DNA of 62,638 nt. It comes from an uncultured Lachnospiraceae bacterium (GTDB taxonomy: Bacteria > Bacillota > Clostridia > Lachnospirales > Lachnospiraceae). This document shows, piece after piece, positions 52,716 to 61,120 of the stretch (position 1 is its first letter; each line of letters begins with the position of its first letter). The notes beneath the pieces were generated by a model. It saw only the letters and a program-made list of their open reading frames with translations, was not told where the DNA came from and did not search any database. The translations under genes were made by a program, and so were the position numbers. The DNA is taken from the NCBI GenBank assembly GCA_900314445.1, contig OMVA01000005.1, positions 1 to 62,638 of the forward strand, read 5' to 3'.

Positions 52716-53339
52716 TTATTTTTCCTCCCCTGTCATATTAATAAAGTTATCTAAAATCTGTAAACCAACCTTAGACGACTTCTCTGGATGAAACTGTGTA
52801 GCATTAATATTTCCGTGAGAAACTGCACAATCAATATTCACTCCATAAGAAGTTGTAGCCGCCACATCTTCTCTATTTTCTGCCTTTAAGTAATAACTAT
52901 GAACAAAATACACATAAGGATCCTGCTCTAAGCCCTTAAAAAGAGGAATCTCTTTCTGAAACTCAATATTATTCCAACCAATATGAGGAACCTTTCTCTG
53001 ACCATTATCATCTGGAATTCTATGAATTTTACCCTTAAGGAATCCAAGGCCTGCTACGCCTGGTGTTTCCTCACTCTCTTCGAATAAAAGCTGAAGACCC
53101 AGACAAATTCCTAAGAATGGTTTTCCAGATTGGATAAACTTTTCCATTTCAGGAATAAGTCCATAGAAATGAAGTTTTTCCATACAATCACCAAAAGCTC
53201 CTACACCAGGAAGAATCAAATGAGATGATTCCTGAATAATCTTAGGATCACGAGTAATAATTGCTTCTGCTCCTAAATACTGTAAAGCTTTCTCAACACT
53301 CTTAACATTTCCAGCATCATAATCTAGTATTGAAATCAT
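52716..53339 (-). CDS. hisH: Imidazole glycerol phosphate synthase glutamine amidotransferase HisH
   Basis: This 207-residue class I glutamine amidotransferase has the nucleophile Cys in PFLGICLGLQLLFE and the His-Glu pair in TQFHPEKSS; ILPGVGAFGDCM forms the oxyanion region. It releases ammonia from glutamine and channels it through HisF. AAAGG lies before the ATG. Upstream is a strong terminator for the DUF6465-type gene, so hisH-hisF-GNAT is its own operon. Confidence 0.96.
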   Translation of the reverse strand: MISILDYDAGNVKSVEKALQYLGAEAIITRDPKIIQESSHLILPGVGAFGDCMEKLHFYGLIPEMEKFIQSGKPFLGICLGLQLLFEESEETPGVAGLGFLKGKIHRIPDDNGQRKVPHIGWNNIEFQKEIPLFKGLEQDPYVYFVHSYYLKAENREDVAATTSYGVNIDCAVSHGNINATQFHPEKSSKVGLQILDNFINMTGEEK

Positions 53340-53420
53340 GAGTCATAGCCTTTCTTTTACAAGCATGTAGTTGGCATGCACCTTTTTGTTCCCATAGCAC
53401 TTCGCTACTGTACAGCGATA

Positions 53421-53459
53421 AAAAAGTAGCGCGTCCATATTATATACTAGGACGCGCTA
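53421..53459 (-). terminator. Terminator of the 72-residue gene
   Basis: TAGCGCGTCC and GGACGCGCTA form a perfect GC-rich 10-bp stem followed on the minus strand by CTTTTTTATC. It sits 46 bp downstream of the stop codon. Confidence 0.88.
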
Positions 53460-53504
53460 ATAAGAAACATTTTTAGATAAAAACCATTAAAATTTTTAAA
53501 TGAT

Positions 53505-53723
53505 TTAGAAATCATTCTGTGTATTTTCTATATGGAAGAAACCGCTTTCATCATTGTTAAATACATAATAAACACGATTATCTTCCGGCTTCACATAAAG
53601 CTCTATCTTCTTTAAATCACTGGCTTTGTGACCGTCCTTCACCCAGATTTCCTTTGCCTGGGATACTAGATCTGCCTCTTTAATCTGTTCTCCAAAGAAC
53701 TCTAAATATACATTTGTTTTCAT
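53505..53723 (-). CDS. Small conserved protein (DUF6465-like)
   Basis: The 72 residues, KTNVYLEFFGEQIKEADLVS to the end, form a small alpha/beta protein with the segment LKKIELYVKPEDNRVYYVFN. Very similar short proteins (annotated DUF6465) occur across Lachnospiraceae; the function is unknown. It is monocistronic: a good promoter (53788-53816), GGGGAG before the ATG, and its own terminator. The C-terminal DFesGFFHIEN-like tail is aromatic-rich. Confidence 0.8.
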   Translation of the reverse strand: MKTNVYLEFFGEQIKEADLVSQAKEIWVKDGHKASDLKKIELYVKPEDNRVYYVFNNDESGFFHIENTQNDF

Positions 53724-53787
53724 TGTTACTCCCCTTTCGCGATTTCGCTAACCACATACTTTCAATCATGCATTTCTGCATAAATTC

Positions 53788-53816
53788 ATAATATAAAATG
53801 AATGTTTTTCTGTCAA
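53788..53816 (-). promoter_or_regulatory. Promoter of the 72-residue gene
   Basis: On the minus strand TTGACA (53811-53816), 17-bp spacer, TATTAT (53788-53793), about 65 bp upstream of the ATG. Confidence 0.85.
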
Positions 53817-53843
53817 ACATTTTGCACAATTTGTATGGATGGG

Positions 53844-55454
53844 TTAATTTTCAATTGCCTTTAGGCTTTCTGTATCAATGCTGGTATCCAATTCAAAATA
53901 GAATACAACACCCTTTTCTACATTGTAGACACCAAAATCTTTCTTATGAGATTTCATAATCGCAGCAACAATGGAAAGACCAATACCTGAGCCACCATAT
54001 TCCCTGGTTCTTGCTGCATCTGCCTTATAGAACTTAATAAAGAGCTTATCTATATCCTTATCTGCAATCTGATTACCTTCATTCATTACATTAATACGAA
54101 CGGTATTTTCTTTTTGTTCGTACCAAACACGAATTTCTCCGCCCTGCTTTACATAGTGAATGGCATTGGTGAAGTAATTGGTAAACACTTCCTCAATTAG
54201 GAACTCATCCGCCCAGACATATTTTGCATCCGTTTCCTGGAAAATGAACTTGGCTTCCGATTGATCCAAAAGAATCTTAGAAGCCAGAGCAACCTGATTG
54301 ATCAGATCCGTAATATTAAATCTTTCAATCTTAAGATTGTTTTTACCGAATTCCAGCTCATTTAAATCAATGAGCTTCATTACCAGAGAGTTCATCTTTG
54401 AAGCTTCATCCATAATAACGTCAAGATAATAATTCATATCTTCCGGATTATCTGCTATACCATCCTTAAGTCCTTCCGAGTATCCCTGAATAAGAGCAAT
54501 TGGAGTCTTTAATTCATGAGACACATGGGATAAGAATTCGGAACGCATTTCTTCCAAATGTATTTTTTCTTCCAGATTTTTAGAAAGTTCCAGATTGGCT
54601 GATTTCAGATCCGAGATACTCTTTTCCAAAGTCTCTGACATTTCATTCATGGATGTGGCCAGCTGACCAATTTCATCATTGGTTCTTACCGGGATTTTTA
54701 CATCAAAATCCAGACCGCACATTTTTTTGGCTGCCTTAGACATGGTAATAATTGGATTGGTATATCTGGCCGAAATAAAGAGAATAAGGAGAGCTTCCAA
54801 AAGCACAAGCCAAAAGGCGATATACATAAAGAGCTTTGCTACAAAGGCAATATCATCATGTACTTTATTGAACTGGGTCCGAAGAACAATGATATCACCA
54901 TTATCCAGTACTCCCATTAGATCAAAATAGGAACCATTTTTAAAGGAATTATTATTATCAAACAAATCAGAATCACTGCTTACATTGTCTTTGTTGTCAA
55001 TAACATTTTCCCGGATTTCATATTTAACTTTCTTATCTTTAAACTTATTAAAGTCAAAACTTAATATCGCCGATTGAATCGCAAGATTCACCTTGGAATT
55101 TGTGTTAACGGATGTATAGACACGCATATTGGTGGTATCAATTACAAAAATTGCAGCTGCTGCAGGATTTTCAATATAACCATATAAGGAACCAATATCA
55201 GAGTTTTGAAGTTGCTCAACATTTTCCTCAACATTAAAGAAGTCATTGCAGTTATTATATGTCTCGATCAAAGTGGATTTGGTATTAGCAACATAGAATC
55301 TACGAATCAGTACGTTACTAATTCCCCATGCAAGAACAATGGTCAAAAGAGTTGAACACGCAACAATGATTGCAATCTTAAAGCGAAGAGAATGCTGACT
55401 CCAAGTATTTAATTTTCTAAGCTGCTTTTTCTTATCCTGCTTCTTCATTTTCAT
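53844..55454 (-). CDS. HAMP-domain sensor histidine kinase
   Basis: The protein has 536 residues from ATG 55454; a TTG at 55466 is the other option, and neither has a strong ribosome site. Two membrane helices (~25-48, ~205-230) flank a ~155-residue extracytoplasmic sensor region with Asn/Asp-rich segments. HAMP linker, DHp with phosphorylated His313 (SHVSHELKTPIALIQG), and HATPase with the N box (FTNAIHYVKQGG) and G box (GGSGIGLSIV) follow. It would phosphorylate the adjacent OmpR-type regulator. The signal is unknown. Confidence 0.92.
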   Translation of the reverse strand: MKMKKQDKKKQLRKLNTWSQHSLRFKIAIIVACSTLLTIVLAWGISNVLIRRFYVANTKSTLIETYNNCNDFFNVEENVEQLQNSDIGSLYGYIENPAAAAIFVIDTTNMRVYTSVNTNSKVNLAIQSAILSFDFNKFKDKKVKYEIRENVIDNKDNVSSDSDLFDNNNSFKNGSYFDLMGVLDNGDIIVLRTQFNKVHDDIAFVAKLFMYIAFWLVLLEALLILFISARYTNPIITMSKAAKKMCGLDFDVKIPVRTNDEIGQLATSMNEMSETLEKSISDLKSANLELSKNLEEKIHLEEMRSEFLSHVSHELKTPIALIQGYSEGLKDGIADNPEDMNYYLDVIMDEASKMNSLVMKLIDLNELEFGKNNLKIERFNITDLINQVALASKILLDQSEAKFIFQETDAKYVWADEFLIEEVFTNYFTNAIHYVKQGGEIRVWYEQKENTVRINVMNEGNQIADKDIDKLFIKFYKADAARTREYGGSGIGLSIVAAIMKSHKKDFGVYNVEKGVVFYFELDTSIDTESLKAIEN

Positions 55455-55507
55455 AAATATGACCAATATTCAGCAGCACGGAATGAAATACTGCCTCTTC
55501 TTTCTAC

Positions 55508-56191
55508 TTATTCATTAACAACTTCAAACTTATAGCCTAATGCCCAGATTGTAGTAATATATTTGCCCTTATCTCCCAGTTTAGCGCGTAACTTCTTTAC
55601 ATGAGTATCAATGGTACGTGCATCTCCAAAGTAGTCATAATTCCAAACATTATTCAAGATTTTTTCTCTGGAAAGAGCAATGCCCTGATTCACAAGAAAG
55701 TAATCCAACAATTCAAATTCCTTAAAGGAAAGATCAATGTTTTTACCATCCACAGAGCAAAGATGTGCAGATCGATCCAGAACAATTCCACCTGCTTCAA
55801 TTTTAGTCTGCGCCTGATCTGAATTTGTTCTTCTAAGGACAGCCTGAACACGAGCCACAAGAATCTTTGGAGAGCATGGCTTTGTGATATATTCATCAAT
55901 ACCCAATGAATAGCCTTTTAATTCATCCTTTTCTTCAGACTTAGCTGTCAGCATAATAATAGGAACCTGGGATACCTTACGAATGGCTTCACTGGTTTCA
56001 TAACCATCCATCTTAGGCATCATTACATCCATAATGATAAGAGAGATATCTTTATTATCCATGAACATATCATAACCCTGCTGGCCATCTCCTGCTTCCA
56101 GAACAATAAAGCCCTCTTTTACCAGAAAGTCTCTGACAAGTTTTCGCATTCTTGGTTCATCGTCTACTACAAGAATCTTTGTATCTGCCAT
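55508..56191 (-). CDS. OmpR/PhoB-family response regulator
   Basis: The 227 residues include a receiver domain with the acidic pocket (VVDDEPRMRK), phospho-acceptor Asp55 (LIIMDVMMPKMDG), the Thr/Lys switch (IIMLTAKSEE), and a winged-helix DNA-binding domain ending in TIWALGYKFEV. The strong GGAGGT and a copy of the dispersed element lie in its leader. It is transcribed ahead of the sensor kinase, which starts about 50 bp downstream. Confidence 0.95.
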   Translation of the reverse strand: MADTKILVVDDEPRMRKLVRDFLVKEGFIVLEAGDGQQGYDMFMDNKDISLIIMDVMMPKMDGYETSEAIRKVSQVPIIMLTAKSEEKDELKGYSLGIDEYITKPCSPKILVARVQAVLRRTNSDQAQTKIEAGGIVLDRSAHLCSVDGKNIDLSFKEFELLDYFLVNQGIALSREKILNNVWNYDYFGDARTIDTHVKKLRAKLGDKGKYITTIWALGYKFEVVNE

Positions 56192-56214
56192 TTTATTACC
56201 TCCAAAAAAATCAT

Positions 56215-56236
56215 CGCCAAACTCATTTGCATGAGT
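56215..56236 (-). repeat. Dispersed TGCAAATGAGTTTGGCG element, response regulator leader copy
   Basis: On the minus strand ATGCAAATGAGTTTGGCG, preceded by ACTC so that ACTCAT and ATGAGT form a short hairpin. It lies 24-45 bp upstream of the response regulator ATG. Confidence 0.55.
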
Positions 56237-56315
56237 GTTTTATACTAATAAATATATGAGTAAAAGGCTTTACCTACATATATACATAGTATCAAAAAGA
56301 TATGTTCTTTGTGTG

Positions 56316-56346
56316 AAAAAAATAGCGGAGTTCTGTGGAACTCCGC
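56316..56346 (-). terminator. Terminator of the lipoprotein gene
   Basis: GCGGAGTTC and GAACTCCGC form a perfect 9-bp stem with a 4-nt loop and ATTTTTTT on the minus strand, 31 bp after the lipoprotein stop. Confidence 0.88.
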
Positions 56347-56376
56347 CATTGGAAATACATAAAATATGACTAATAC

Positions 56377-56988
56377 TTATTCAGCATCCGATGAAGAAGC
56401 ATCCGTTTCTGAAGAAAGCTTAGCGTCTGTCAAAGTTGCTGTTACAAATTCACCATTAATCTGTACGCCGTACTGATTGCAAAGAATCTGCAGATTATCT
56501 TCGTACTGTTTCAAGTAGTACATAGAATCGTTAATTGCATCATTTGCTGCATCAATCTTAGTAAAATCAGCTGTTGTAAGAGCATCAACTACATCCTGAA
56601 TAGCTTCTCTCTGAAGCTCAGCACTCTTCTGATATGTATCCTTCAGAGACTGTACTTCTGGATTAGAATACTGAAGACCAGCAAGATTAACAAGATAAGC
56701 ATCATATGAAACAAGAGCCTGATTTGTAAGTGTATCAGCCCAGGCATCTGATAAAGATGCGAAGTTTGTATCTCCCTCTGATTCAGCAAAGTATGAATTA
56801 TACTCAGCAACAGCACTATCACGATCTGCGCTGATTGATGGTAAATCAACATTTACAAGCTGAACAATTTCCTGAGGAATTGATGCAGTTTCATTTGCTT
56901 CTGTAGTAATGTCTTCTTTTTTTCCGCAACCAACTAAGGCAAGCACAAGTGAAAGAATCAGCACGCTTGCTAAAACATTCTTCTTCAT
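56377..56988 (-). CDS. Lipoprotein of unknown function
   Basis: The protein has 203 residues from ATG 56988 (GGAGAATGTT upstream); the longer frame to 57033 contains the promoter and is not expected. A lipoprotein signal peptide with lipobox LVGC precedes the mature part (GKKEDITTEANETASIPQE). The rest is acidic and helical with a four-helix look (ASLSDAWADTLTNQALVSYD, KDTYQKSAELQREAIQDVVD) and a Ser/Asp-rich tail. I do not recognise a family. It has its own promoter and terminator. Confidence 0.82.
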   Translation of the reverse strand: MKKNVLASVLILSLVLALVGCGKKEDITTEANETASIPQEIVQLVNVDLPSISADRDSAVAEYNSYFAESEGDTNFASLSDAWADTLTNQALVSYDAYLVNLAGLQYSNPEVQSLKDTYQKSAELQREAIQDVVDALTTADFTKIDAANDAINDSMYYLKQYEDNLQILCNQYGVQINGEFVTATLTDAKLSSETDASSSDAE

Positions 56989-57021
56989 AACATTCTCCTT
57001 AAAATTAAATTTAACTTCTGC

Positions 57022-57050
57022 ATTATACATCAAAGCAGGAAAAATGTTAA
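57022..57050 (-). promoter_or_regulatory. Promoter of the lipoprotein gene
   Basis: On the minus strand TTAACA (57045-57050), 17-bp spacer, TATAAT (57022-57027), located just past the trmD stop codon. Confidence 0.8.
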
Positions 57051-57052
57051 AT

Positions 57053-57799
57053 TTATTTCTTTTTTCGTCTTTTCTTTTTCACAGGTGGATTTAAAATCTC
57101 TGGATGTTTGGCAATATAGGCCTCATAAAGGTCAGGTCTCTTAACTTTTGTTCTTTCCAGAGCCTTTTCCAGTCTCCACTGATTAATTAACTTGGTGTTA
57201 CCAGAAAGCAGGATCTCAGGTACATGGTGATCTCTAAAATTCTCAGGGCGAGAATACTGAGGATATTCCAAAAGCCCATCATAAAAGCTTTCAAATATAG
57301 CAGAATCGTCACTGCCAAGAGCACCAGGTAAAAGTCTTGTTACAGCATCCATAATGGTCATTGCTGCTATCTCACCACCTGTTAAGACAAAGTCTCCGAG
57401 AGAAACCTCTGTGGGATTAATCATCTCAATGGCTCTCTCATCAATGCCCTCATAGTGTCCACATAAAAAGACAATATCTTCATTATGAGAAAGAGCCTTT
57501 GCCATCTCTTGGTCAAATCTGCGGCCCTGAGGCGACATATAGAGCACACGAGGCTTGGCGCCGGTATACTTCTTTTTAATATCTTCATAGCATCTGATAA
57601 CTGGTTCCGCCTGCATAAGCATTCCTGAACCTCCACCATAAATATAGTCATCCACTCTGAGATTTTTATTCAGAGTATAATCACGAATATTAACGGCGTT
57701 CAGACTAATAACACCTTTTTTCAAGGCACGTCCTGTAATGCTTGCATTCATATAATTCTCAATCATTTCAGGAAACAATGTCATTACTGTAAAATTCAT
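57053..57799 (-). CDS. trmD: tRNA (guanine-N1-)-methyltransferase TrmD
   Basis: The 248-residue SPOUT-fold enzyme makes m1G37 in tRNAs reading CNN codons. Visible are FTVMTLFPEMIENYMNASI, the trefoil-knot SAM site around VFLCGHYEGIDERAIE and SLGDFVLTGGEIAAM, and a basic KKKRRKKK tail. GGGATGAT precedes the ATG. It is last in ylxM-ffh-rpsP-khpA-rimM-trmD; rplS, often next, is not here. The 50-bp gap to rimM contains a copy of the dispersed inverted repeat. Confidence 0.96.
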   Translation of the reverse strand: MNFTVMTLFPEMIENYMNASITGRALKKGVISLNAVNIRDYTLNKNLRVDDYIYGGGSGMLMQAEPVIRCYEDIKKKYTGAKPRVLYMSPQGRRFDQEMAKALSHNEDIVFLCGHYEGIDERAIEMINPTEVSLGDFVLTGGEIAAMTIMDAVTRLLPGALGSDDSAIFESFYDGLLEYPQYSRPENFRDHHVPEILLSGNTKLINQWRLEKALERTKVKRPDLYEAYIAKHPEILNPPVKKKRRKKK

Positions 57800-57812
57800 A
57801 AATCATCCCTTA

Positions 57813-57836
57813 CAAATGTGATTTGCATCCATTTGC
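57813..57836. repeat. Dispersed CAAATG inverted-repeat element, trmD leader copy
   Basis: CAAATGTGAT and ATCCATTTG arms (one bulge) around TTGC, in the rimM-trmD gap 14 bp upstream of the trmD start. Confidence 0.5.
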
Positions 57837-57848
57837 TATATTCATCAA

Positions 57849-58370
57849 TTACATACCTTTTAGTACATGTAATATCACGTTTTTCTTTTCCAAATCAACC
57901 TTAACAAGGAATTCAGGAATAGCTGGTACCAAATGCTCTTTTCCATCTGCATCTTCAATCTGTAAAATAATGGAAGCGCTGGTCTCCATATAATCCTTGA
58001 TGACACCAAAATCATTGCCCTCTTCATCCTGGCAAGAACATCCGATTAGATCCGTTACATAATATTGCTTTTCGCCAAGAATATTTGCCTCATCTCGAGC
58101 AATGTAAAGTTCCTTTTGTCTCAGTGTTTCACTGGTGTTTCGATCTACAACATCTTCAAACTGAAGGATAACCAGTTTCTTAAAGTATTTACAACCCATA
58201 ACCTTCTTAGGCTGTAAACCGTTTTTATCCAACATATAACAACTTTCAAGAGTTTTGAACATCTCTTTATCATTGGTGGTGGGGAATACATTTACTTCGC
58301 CTTTAATTCCGTGTGGAGAAGTAATCACACCAATTCGAATATACTTTTCTCTAAGTTCTTTTTTATCCAT
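57849..58370 (-). CDS. rimM: 16S rRNA processing protein RimM
   Basis: The 173 residues comprise an N-terminal RimM beta-barrel (IRIGVITSPHGIKGEVNVFP, the family hallmark) and a C-terminal PRC-barrel domain (GEKQYYVTDLIGCSCQDEEG, KEHLVPAIPEFLVKVDLEKK). RimM binds ribosomal protein S19 and assists 30S head maturation. GAGGAAG precedes the ATG. It lies between khpA and trmD, the classical order. Confidence 0.95.
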   Translation of the reverse strand: MDKKELREKYIRIGVITSPHGIKGEVNVFPTTNDKEMFKTLESCYMLDKNGLQPKKVMGCKYFKKLVILQFEDVVDRNTSETLRQKELYIARDEANILGEKQYYVTDLIGCSCQDEEGNDFGVIKDYMETSASIILQIEDADGKEHLVPAIPEFLVKVDLEKKNVILHVLKGM

Positions 58371-58397
58371 AAAAATAAAACTTCCTCATAAAAGGAA

Positions 58398-58418
58398 TGC
58401 CGTGGCATAACCACGGCA
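58398..58418 (-). promoter_or_regulatory. Intercistronic hairpin between khpA and rimM
   Basis: TGCCGTGG and CCACGGCA form a perfect 8-bp stem with a 5-nt loop, followed on the minus strand by TTCCTTTTAT. The T run is interrupted, so it may be a partial terminator or an RNA-processing/stability element that sets rpsP-khpA apart from rimM-trmD. Confidence 0.5.
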
Positions 58419-58428
58419 CTCTCATTTT

Positions 58429-58656
58429 TCATCGGATATCGACGATTACCTTTTTATCACCTTTAGAGGCAGCTGCCTTTACGACCGTACGGATTGCTTT
58501 TGCAATTCTTCCGCCTTTACCGATCACTTTACCCATATCTTCGGGAGCAACTGAAAGTTCAAGACTGACAGTTGTTTCATCAGATGTTTCTGTAACAATG
58601 ACAAGGTCCGGCTGATCTACAAGTGACTTGGCAATCAGTTCAACCAGTTCTTTCAT
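58429..58656 (-). CDS. khpA: KH-domain RNA-binding protein KhpA
   Basis: This 75-residue single KH domain has the GxxG loop in VIGKGGRIAKAIRTVVKAAA. KhpA forms a complex with KhpB and affects RNA metabolism and cell elongation in streptococci. GGAGGTTAATT precedes the ATG. It sits between rpsP and rimM as in most Firmicutes. Confidence 0.94.
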   Translation of the reverse strand: MKELVELIAKSLVDQPDLVIVTETSDETTVSLELSVAPEDMGKVIGKGGRIAKAIRTVVKAAASKGDKKVIVDIR

Positions 58657-58676
58657 AATTAACCTCCAGGGCTATA

Positions 58677-58919
58677 TTACTTTGTGATACCAGCCTGCTT
58701 GAAAAGTCTAGCAACAGTCTCTGTAGGCTGAGCTCCGTTTGCAAGCCACTTCTTAGCAGCGTCTGCATCAACGTTGAAAAGGCTTGGCTCCTGATTTGGA
58801 TCATAGCTTCCGAGCTGTTCGATAACGCTACCTGTAGCAGCTGTACGAGAATCTGAAACAACTACTCTGTAGACAGGATGCTTCTTATAACCCATTCTTG
58901 TTAATCTGATCTTTACCAT
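58677..58919 (-). CDS. rpsP: 30S ribosomal protein S16
   Basis: The 80 residues carry the S16 signature MVKIRLTRMGYKKHPVYRVV and VSDSRTAATGSVIEQLGSYDP. It is a structural protein of the 30S body. GGAGGAAA precedes the ATG. It follows ffh in the operon. Confidence 0.97.
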   Translation of the reverse strand: MVKIRLTRMGYKKHPVYRVVVSDSRTAATGSVIEQLGSYDPNQEPSLFNVDADAAKKWLANGAQPTETVARLFKQAGITK

Positions 58920-58954
58920 TGTGTATTTCCTCCATGAAATAAATAAAATAATTA

Positions 58955-60295
58955 TTAAAAACCAAACGGCAGTTTAAATCTACCGTGTTTTTTCTTACCC
59001 ATCATACCAGAAAACTGTTTCATCATCTTTCTGGTTTGTTCAAACTGCTTGAGGAATCGATTGACTTCCGCCATATCCAGTCCACAGCCCTTTGCAATTC
59101 TCTGCTTTCTTGACATATTAATGAGGTTTGGATTTTCTCTTTCCTCAGGCGTCATAGAAAGGATAATTGCTTTTGGATGATTCATCGCATTTGGATCAAC
59201 TTCCACATTAGCAACCTTTTGTGAAAGTCCTGGAATCATACCCATAAGCTCGTTAATATCACCCATCTTATTGATTTGATCCATCTGCTCCAGAAAATCG
59301 TTAAAGTCAAATGTAGCCTTTTTGATTTTCTCCTGCATCTTCATGGCAGCTTCTTCATCCACAGCGGCTTGAGCCTTTTCAATCAAGGACTCAACATCGC
59401 CCATACCCAGGATTCGACTTGCCATACGGTCTGGATAAAATGGCTGTAAATCTGTCAGCTTTTCACCCATACCAGCATATAGAATCGGCTTTCCAGTAAC
59501 CGCTCTGATTGAAAGAGCTGCACCGCCTCTAGTGTCACCATCAAGCTTTGTAAGGATAACACCTTCGATACCAATTTCTTCATTAAATGTTGTTGCTACG
59601 TTAACTGCTTCCTGACCTGTCATGGAATCAACTGTGAGAATGGAGAAATTAACTTCAACTTCTCTCTTAATTTCTTTCAACTCTTCCATCATATCTTCAT
59701 CAATCTGCAGACGACCTGCTGTATCGATAAAAATCATATCTAAGCGTTCTTTCGCAGCATATTCCAGAGCAGCCTTAACAATTTCTACAGGCTTATGCTC
59801 TGTGCCCATTTCAAATACTGGCACACCAACTTTTTCGCCATTGATTTTTAACTGTTCAATAGCAGCTGGTCTGTAAATATCACAGGCAACCAGAAGTGGT
59901 TTCTTACCTTTTTCTTTAAACTGAGCGGCAAGTTTAGCAGCAGTTGTTGTTTTACCAGCACCCTGAAGACCACACATCATAAGTATGGTTGGCTTGCCAC
60001 CAGATACAGGCACCAGAGGAACTACCTCTTTCCCCATCAAATCCACTAATTCATCACGAACGATCTTGATGACCATCTGGCCAGGATTCAGACCCTTCAT
60101 AACTTCTTCGCCAACCGCCTTTTCACTAACAGCAGCAACGAATTTCTTAACGACTTTGAAGTTTACATCCGCCTCAAGAAGTGCTCTCTTAACTTCCTTC
60201 ATAGCAAGTTTAATGTCATCTTCGGATAACTTTCCCTTGCCTTTCAGTTTCTTGAAGACATCTTGAAATTTTGTACTTAAGCTGTCAAATGCCAT
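58955..60295 (-). CDS. ffh: Signal recognition particle protein Ffh
   Basis: The 446-residue SRP54 GTPase has an N domain (MAFDSLSTKFQDVFKKLKGK), a G domain with CGLQGAGKTTTAAKLA (G1), DTAGRLQIDEDM (G3) and TKLDGDTRGGAALS (G4), and a Met-rich M domain (MSRKQRIAKGCGLDMAEVNR, ending in MMKQFSGMMGKKKHGRF) that binds SRP RNA and signal sequences. It directs membrane-protein insertion with FtsY. GGATAAAA precedes the ATG. Confidence 0.97.
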   Translation of the reverse strand: MAFDSLSTKFQDVFKKLKGKGKLSEDDIKLAMKEVKRALLEADVNFKVVKKFVAAVSEKAVGEEVMKGLNPGQMVIKIVRDELVDLMGKEVVPLVPVSGGKPTILMMCGLQGAGKTTTAAKLAAQFKEKGKKPLLVACDIYRPAAIEQLKINGEKVGVPVFEMGTEHKPVEIVKAALEYAAKERLDMIFIDTAGRLQIDEDMMEELKEIKREVEVNFSILTVDSMTGQEAVNVATTFNEEIGIEGVILTKLDGDTRGGAALSIRAVTGKPILYAGMGEKLTDLQPFYPDRMASRILGMGDVESLIEKAQAAVDEEAAMKMQEKIKKATFDFNDFLEQMDQINKMGDINELMGMIPGLSQKVANVEVDPNAMNHPKAIILSMTPEERENPNLINMSRKQRIAKGCGLDMAEVNRFLKQFEQTRKMMKQFSGMMGKKKHGRFKLPFGF

Positions 60296-60339
60296 GTTTT
60301 ATCCTTATACATTCAAATCTAGTAATTTAAATCTTCTGT

Positions 60340-60726
60340 CTAAAATTCTTCAAATATCTGTTTTGAAGTATCTTCAATATTCTTTAACTTCTTATCAAGA
60401 GCCTTCTGCATTGACTGATCTCCTGTGTAAACAGAATTCATATTTTCATCTCTTAAATCTGAGATTGCGCTGGTCAAATCATCCATCTTATCTCTAGCCT
60501 GAATAAATTTCTCAACCAGATGTAATTTGTCTTCATAAGAATTTAACTGCTTATTTATTCTTTTAATCAAATCATAAACAGCCTGTCGGGAAATCTCTAA
60601 GTTCTCTGCGATTTCTGAATAAGACATATCATCATTTATGAAGCTTTCCATTACATTTCTCTGATGTTCCGTAAGTAATTCACCATAAAAATCGAACATC
60701 AAAGAATCTCGAACATGTTTTTCCAT
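60340..60726 (-). CDS. ylxM: YlxM family HTH protein (SRP operon)
   Basis: The protein has 128 residues from ATG 60726; the longer frame to 60774 overlaps a good promoter and is rejected. An HTH like sigma-70 region 4 is present (DDMSYSEIAENLEISRQAVY, DLIKRINKQLNSYEDKLHLV), followed by a helical C-terminus. YlxM sits upstream of ffh in Firmicutes and in streptococci modulates SRP assembly. It heads ylxM-ffh-rpsP-khpA-rimM-trmD. Confidence 0.92.
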   Translation of the reverse strand: MEKHVRDSLMFDFYGELLTEHQRNVMESFINDDMSYSEIAENLEISRQAVYDLIKRINKQLNSYEDKLHLVEKFIQARDKMDDLTSAISDLRDENMNSVYTGDQSMQKALDKKLKNIEDTSKQIFEEF

Positions 60727-60764
60727 AAGTCTCTCGTAAAGTATTTTTACTTTGCAACGTTGAT

Positions 60765-60793
60765 ATACTAACAAAATCCTCTTTTGCTGTCAA
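60765..60793 (-). promoter_or_regulatory. Promoter of the ylxM-ffh-rpsP-khpA-rimM-trmD operon
   Basis: On the minus strand TTGACA (60788-60793), 17-bp spacer, TAGTAT (60765-60770), 39 bp upstream of the ylxM ATG. Confidence 0.85.
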
Positions 60794-60815
60794 GTAAAAC
60801 TCATTGTCAAACATG

Positions 60816-60842
60816 AAAAAAGCCCTGCAAAACGCAAGGCTT
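60816..60842 (-). terminator. Terminator of the HPr-like gene
   Basis: AGCCTTGC and GCAGGGCT (one G-U) form a stem with a short loop and TTTTTT on the minus strand, 25 bp after the stop codon. Confidence 0.8.
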
Positions 60843-60866
60843 ACTTTCTACTAATGGAATTCAGAA

Positions 60867-61100
60867 TTATTCAACAACATAAGGCTTGATAGATTCAAGA
60901 ATCTGATCAACATCCTTATCTGCATAAATATTCAGCTGAATTGGCTTTGAAATATCAAGACTGAAAATACCCATGATTGATTTTGCATCAATAACATATC
61001 TTCCTGCTACAAGATCGAAATCTGCCTTGAAACCGCTGATATCGTTTACGAATGACTTTACCTTATCAATTGAATTTAAAGAAACTTTAACTGTTGTCAT
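60867..61100 (-). CDS. HPr-like protein lacking the active-site histidine
   Basis: The 77 residues show the HPr/Crh fold. SGFKADFDLVAG and DAKSIMGIFSL align well with HPr, and Ser41 corresponds to the regulatory Ser46. The His15 loop (GIHARP) is deleted by about three residues, so no PTS phosphotransfer is expected. Crh of Bacillus, a Ser46-only HPr paralogue in carbon catabolite control, is the closest analogue by function, though Crh keeps the loop. GGGAGG precedes the ATG. An 18-bp palindrome lies in the leader. Confidence 0.85.
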   Translation of the reverse strand: MTTVKVSLNSIDKVKSFVNDISGFKADFDLVAGRYVIDAKSIMGIFSLDISKPIQLNIYADKDVDQILESIKPYVVE

Positions 61101-61120
61101 GATAATCCTCCCAATTATAA

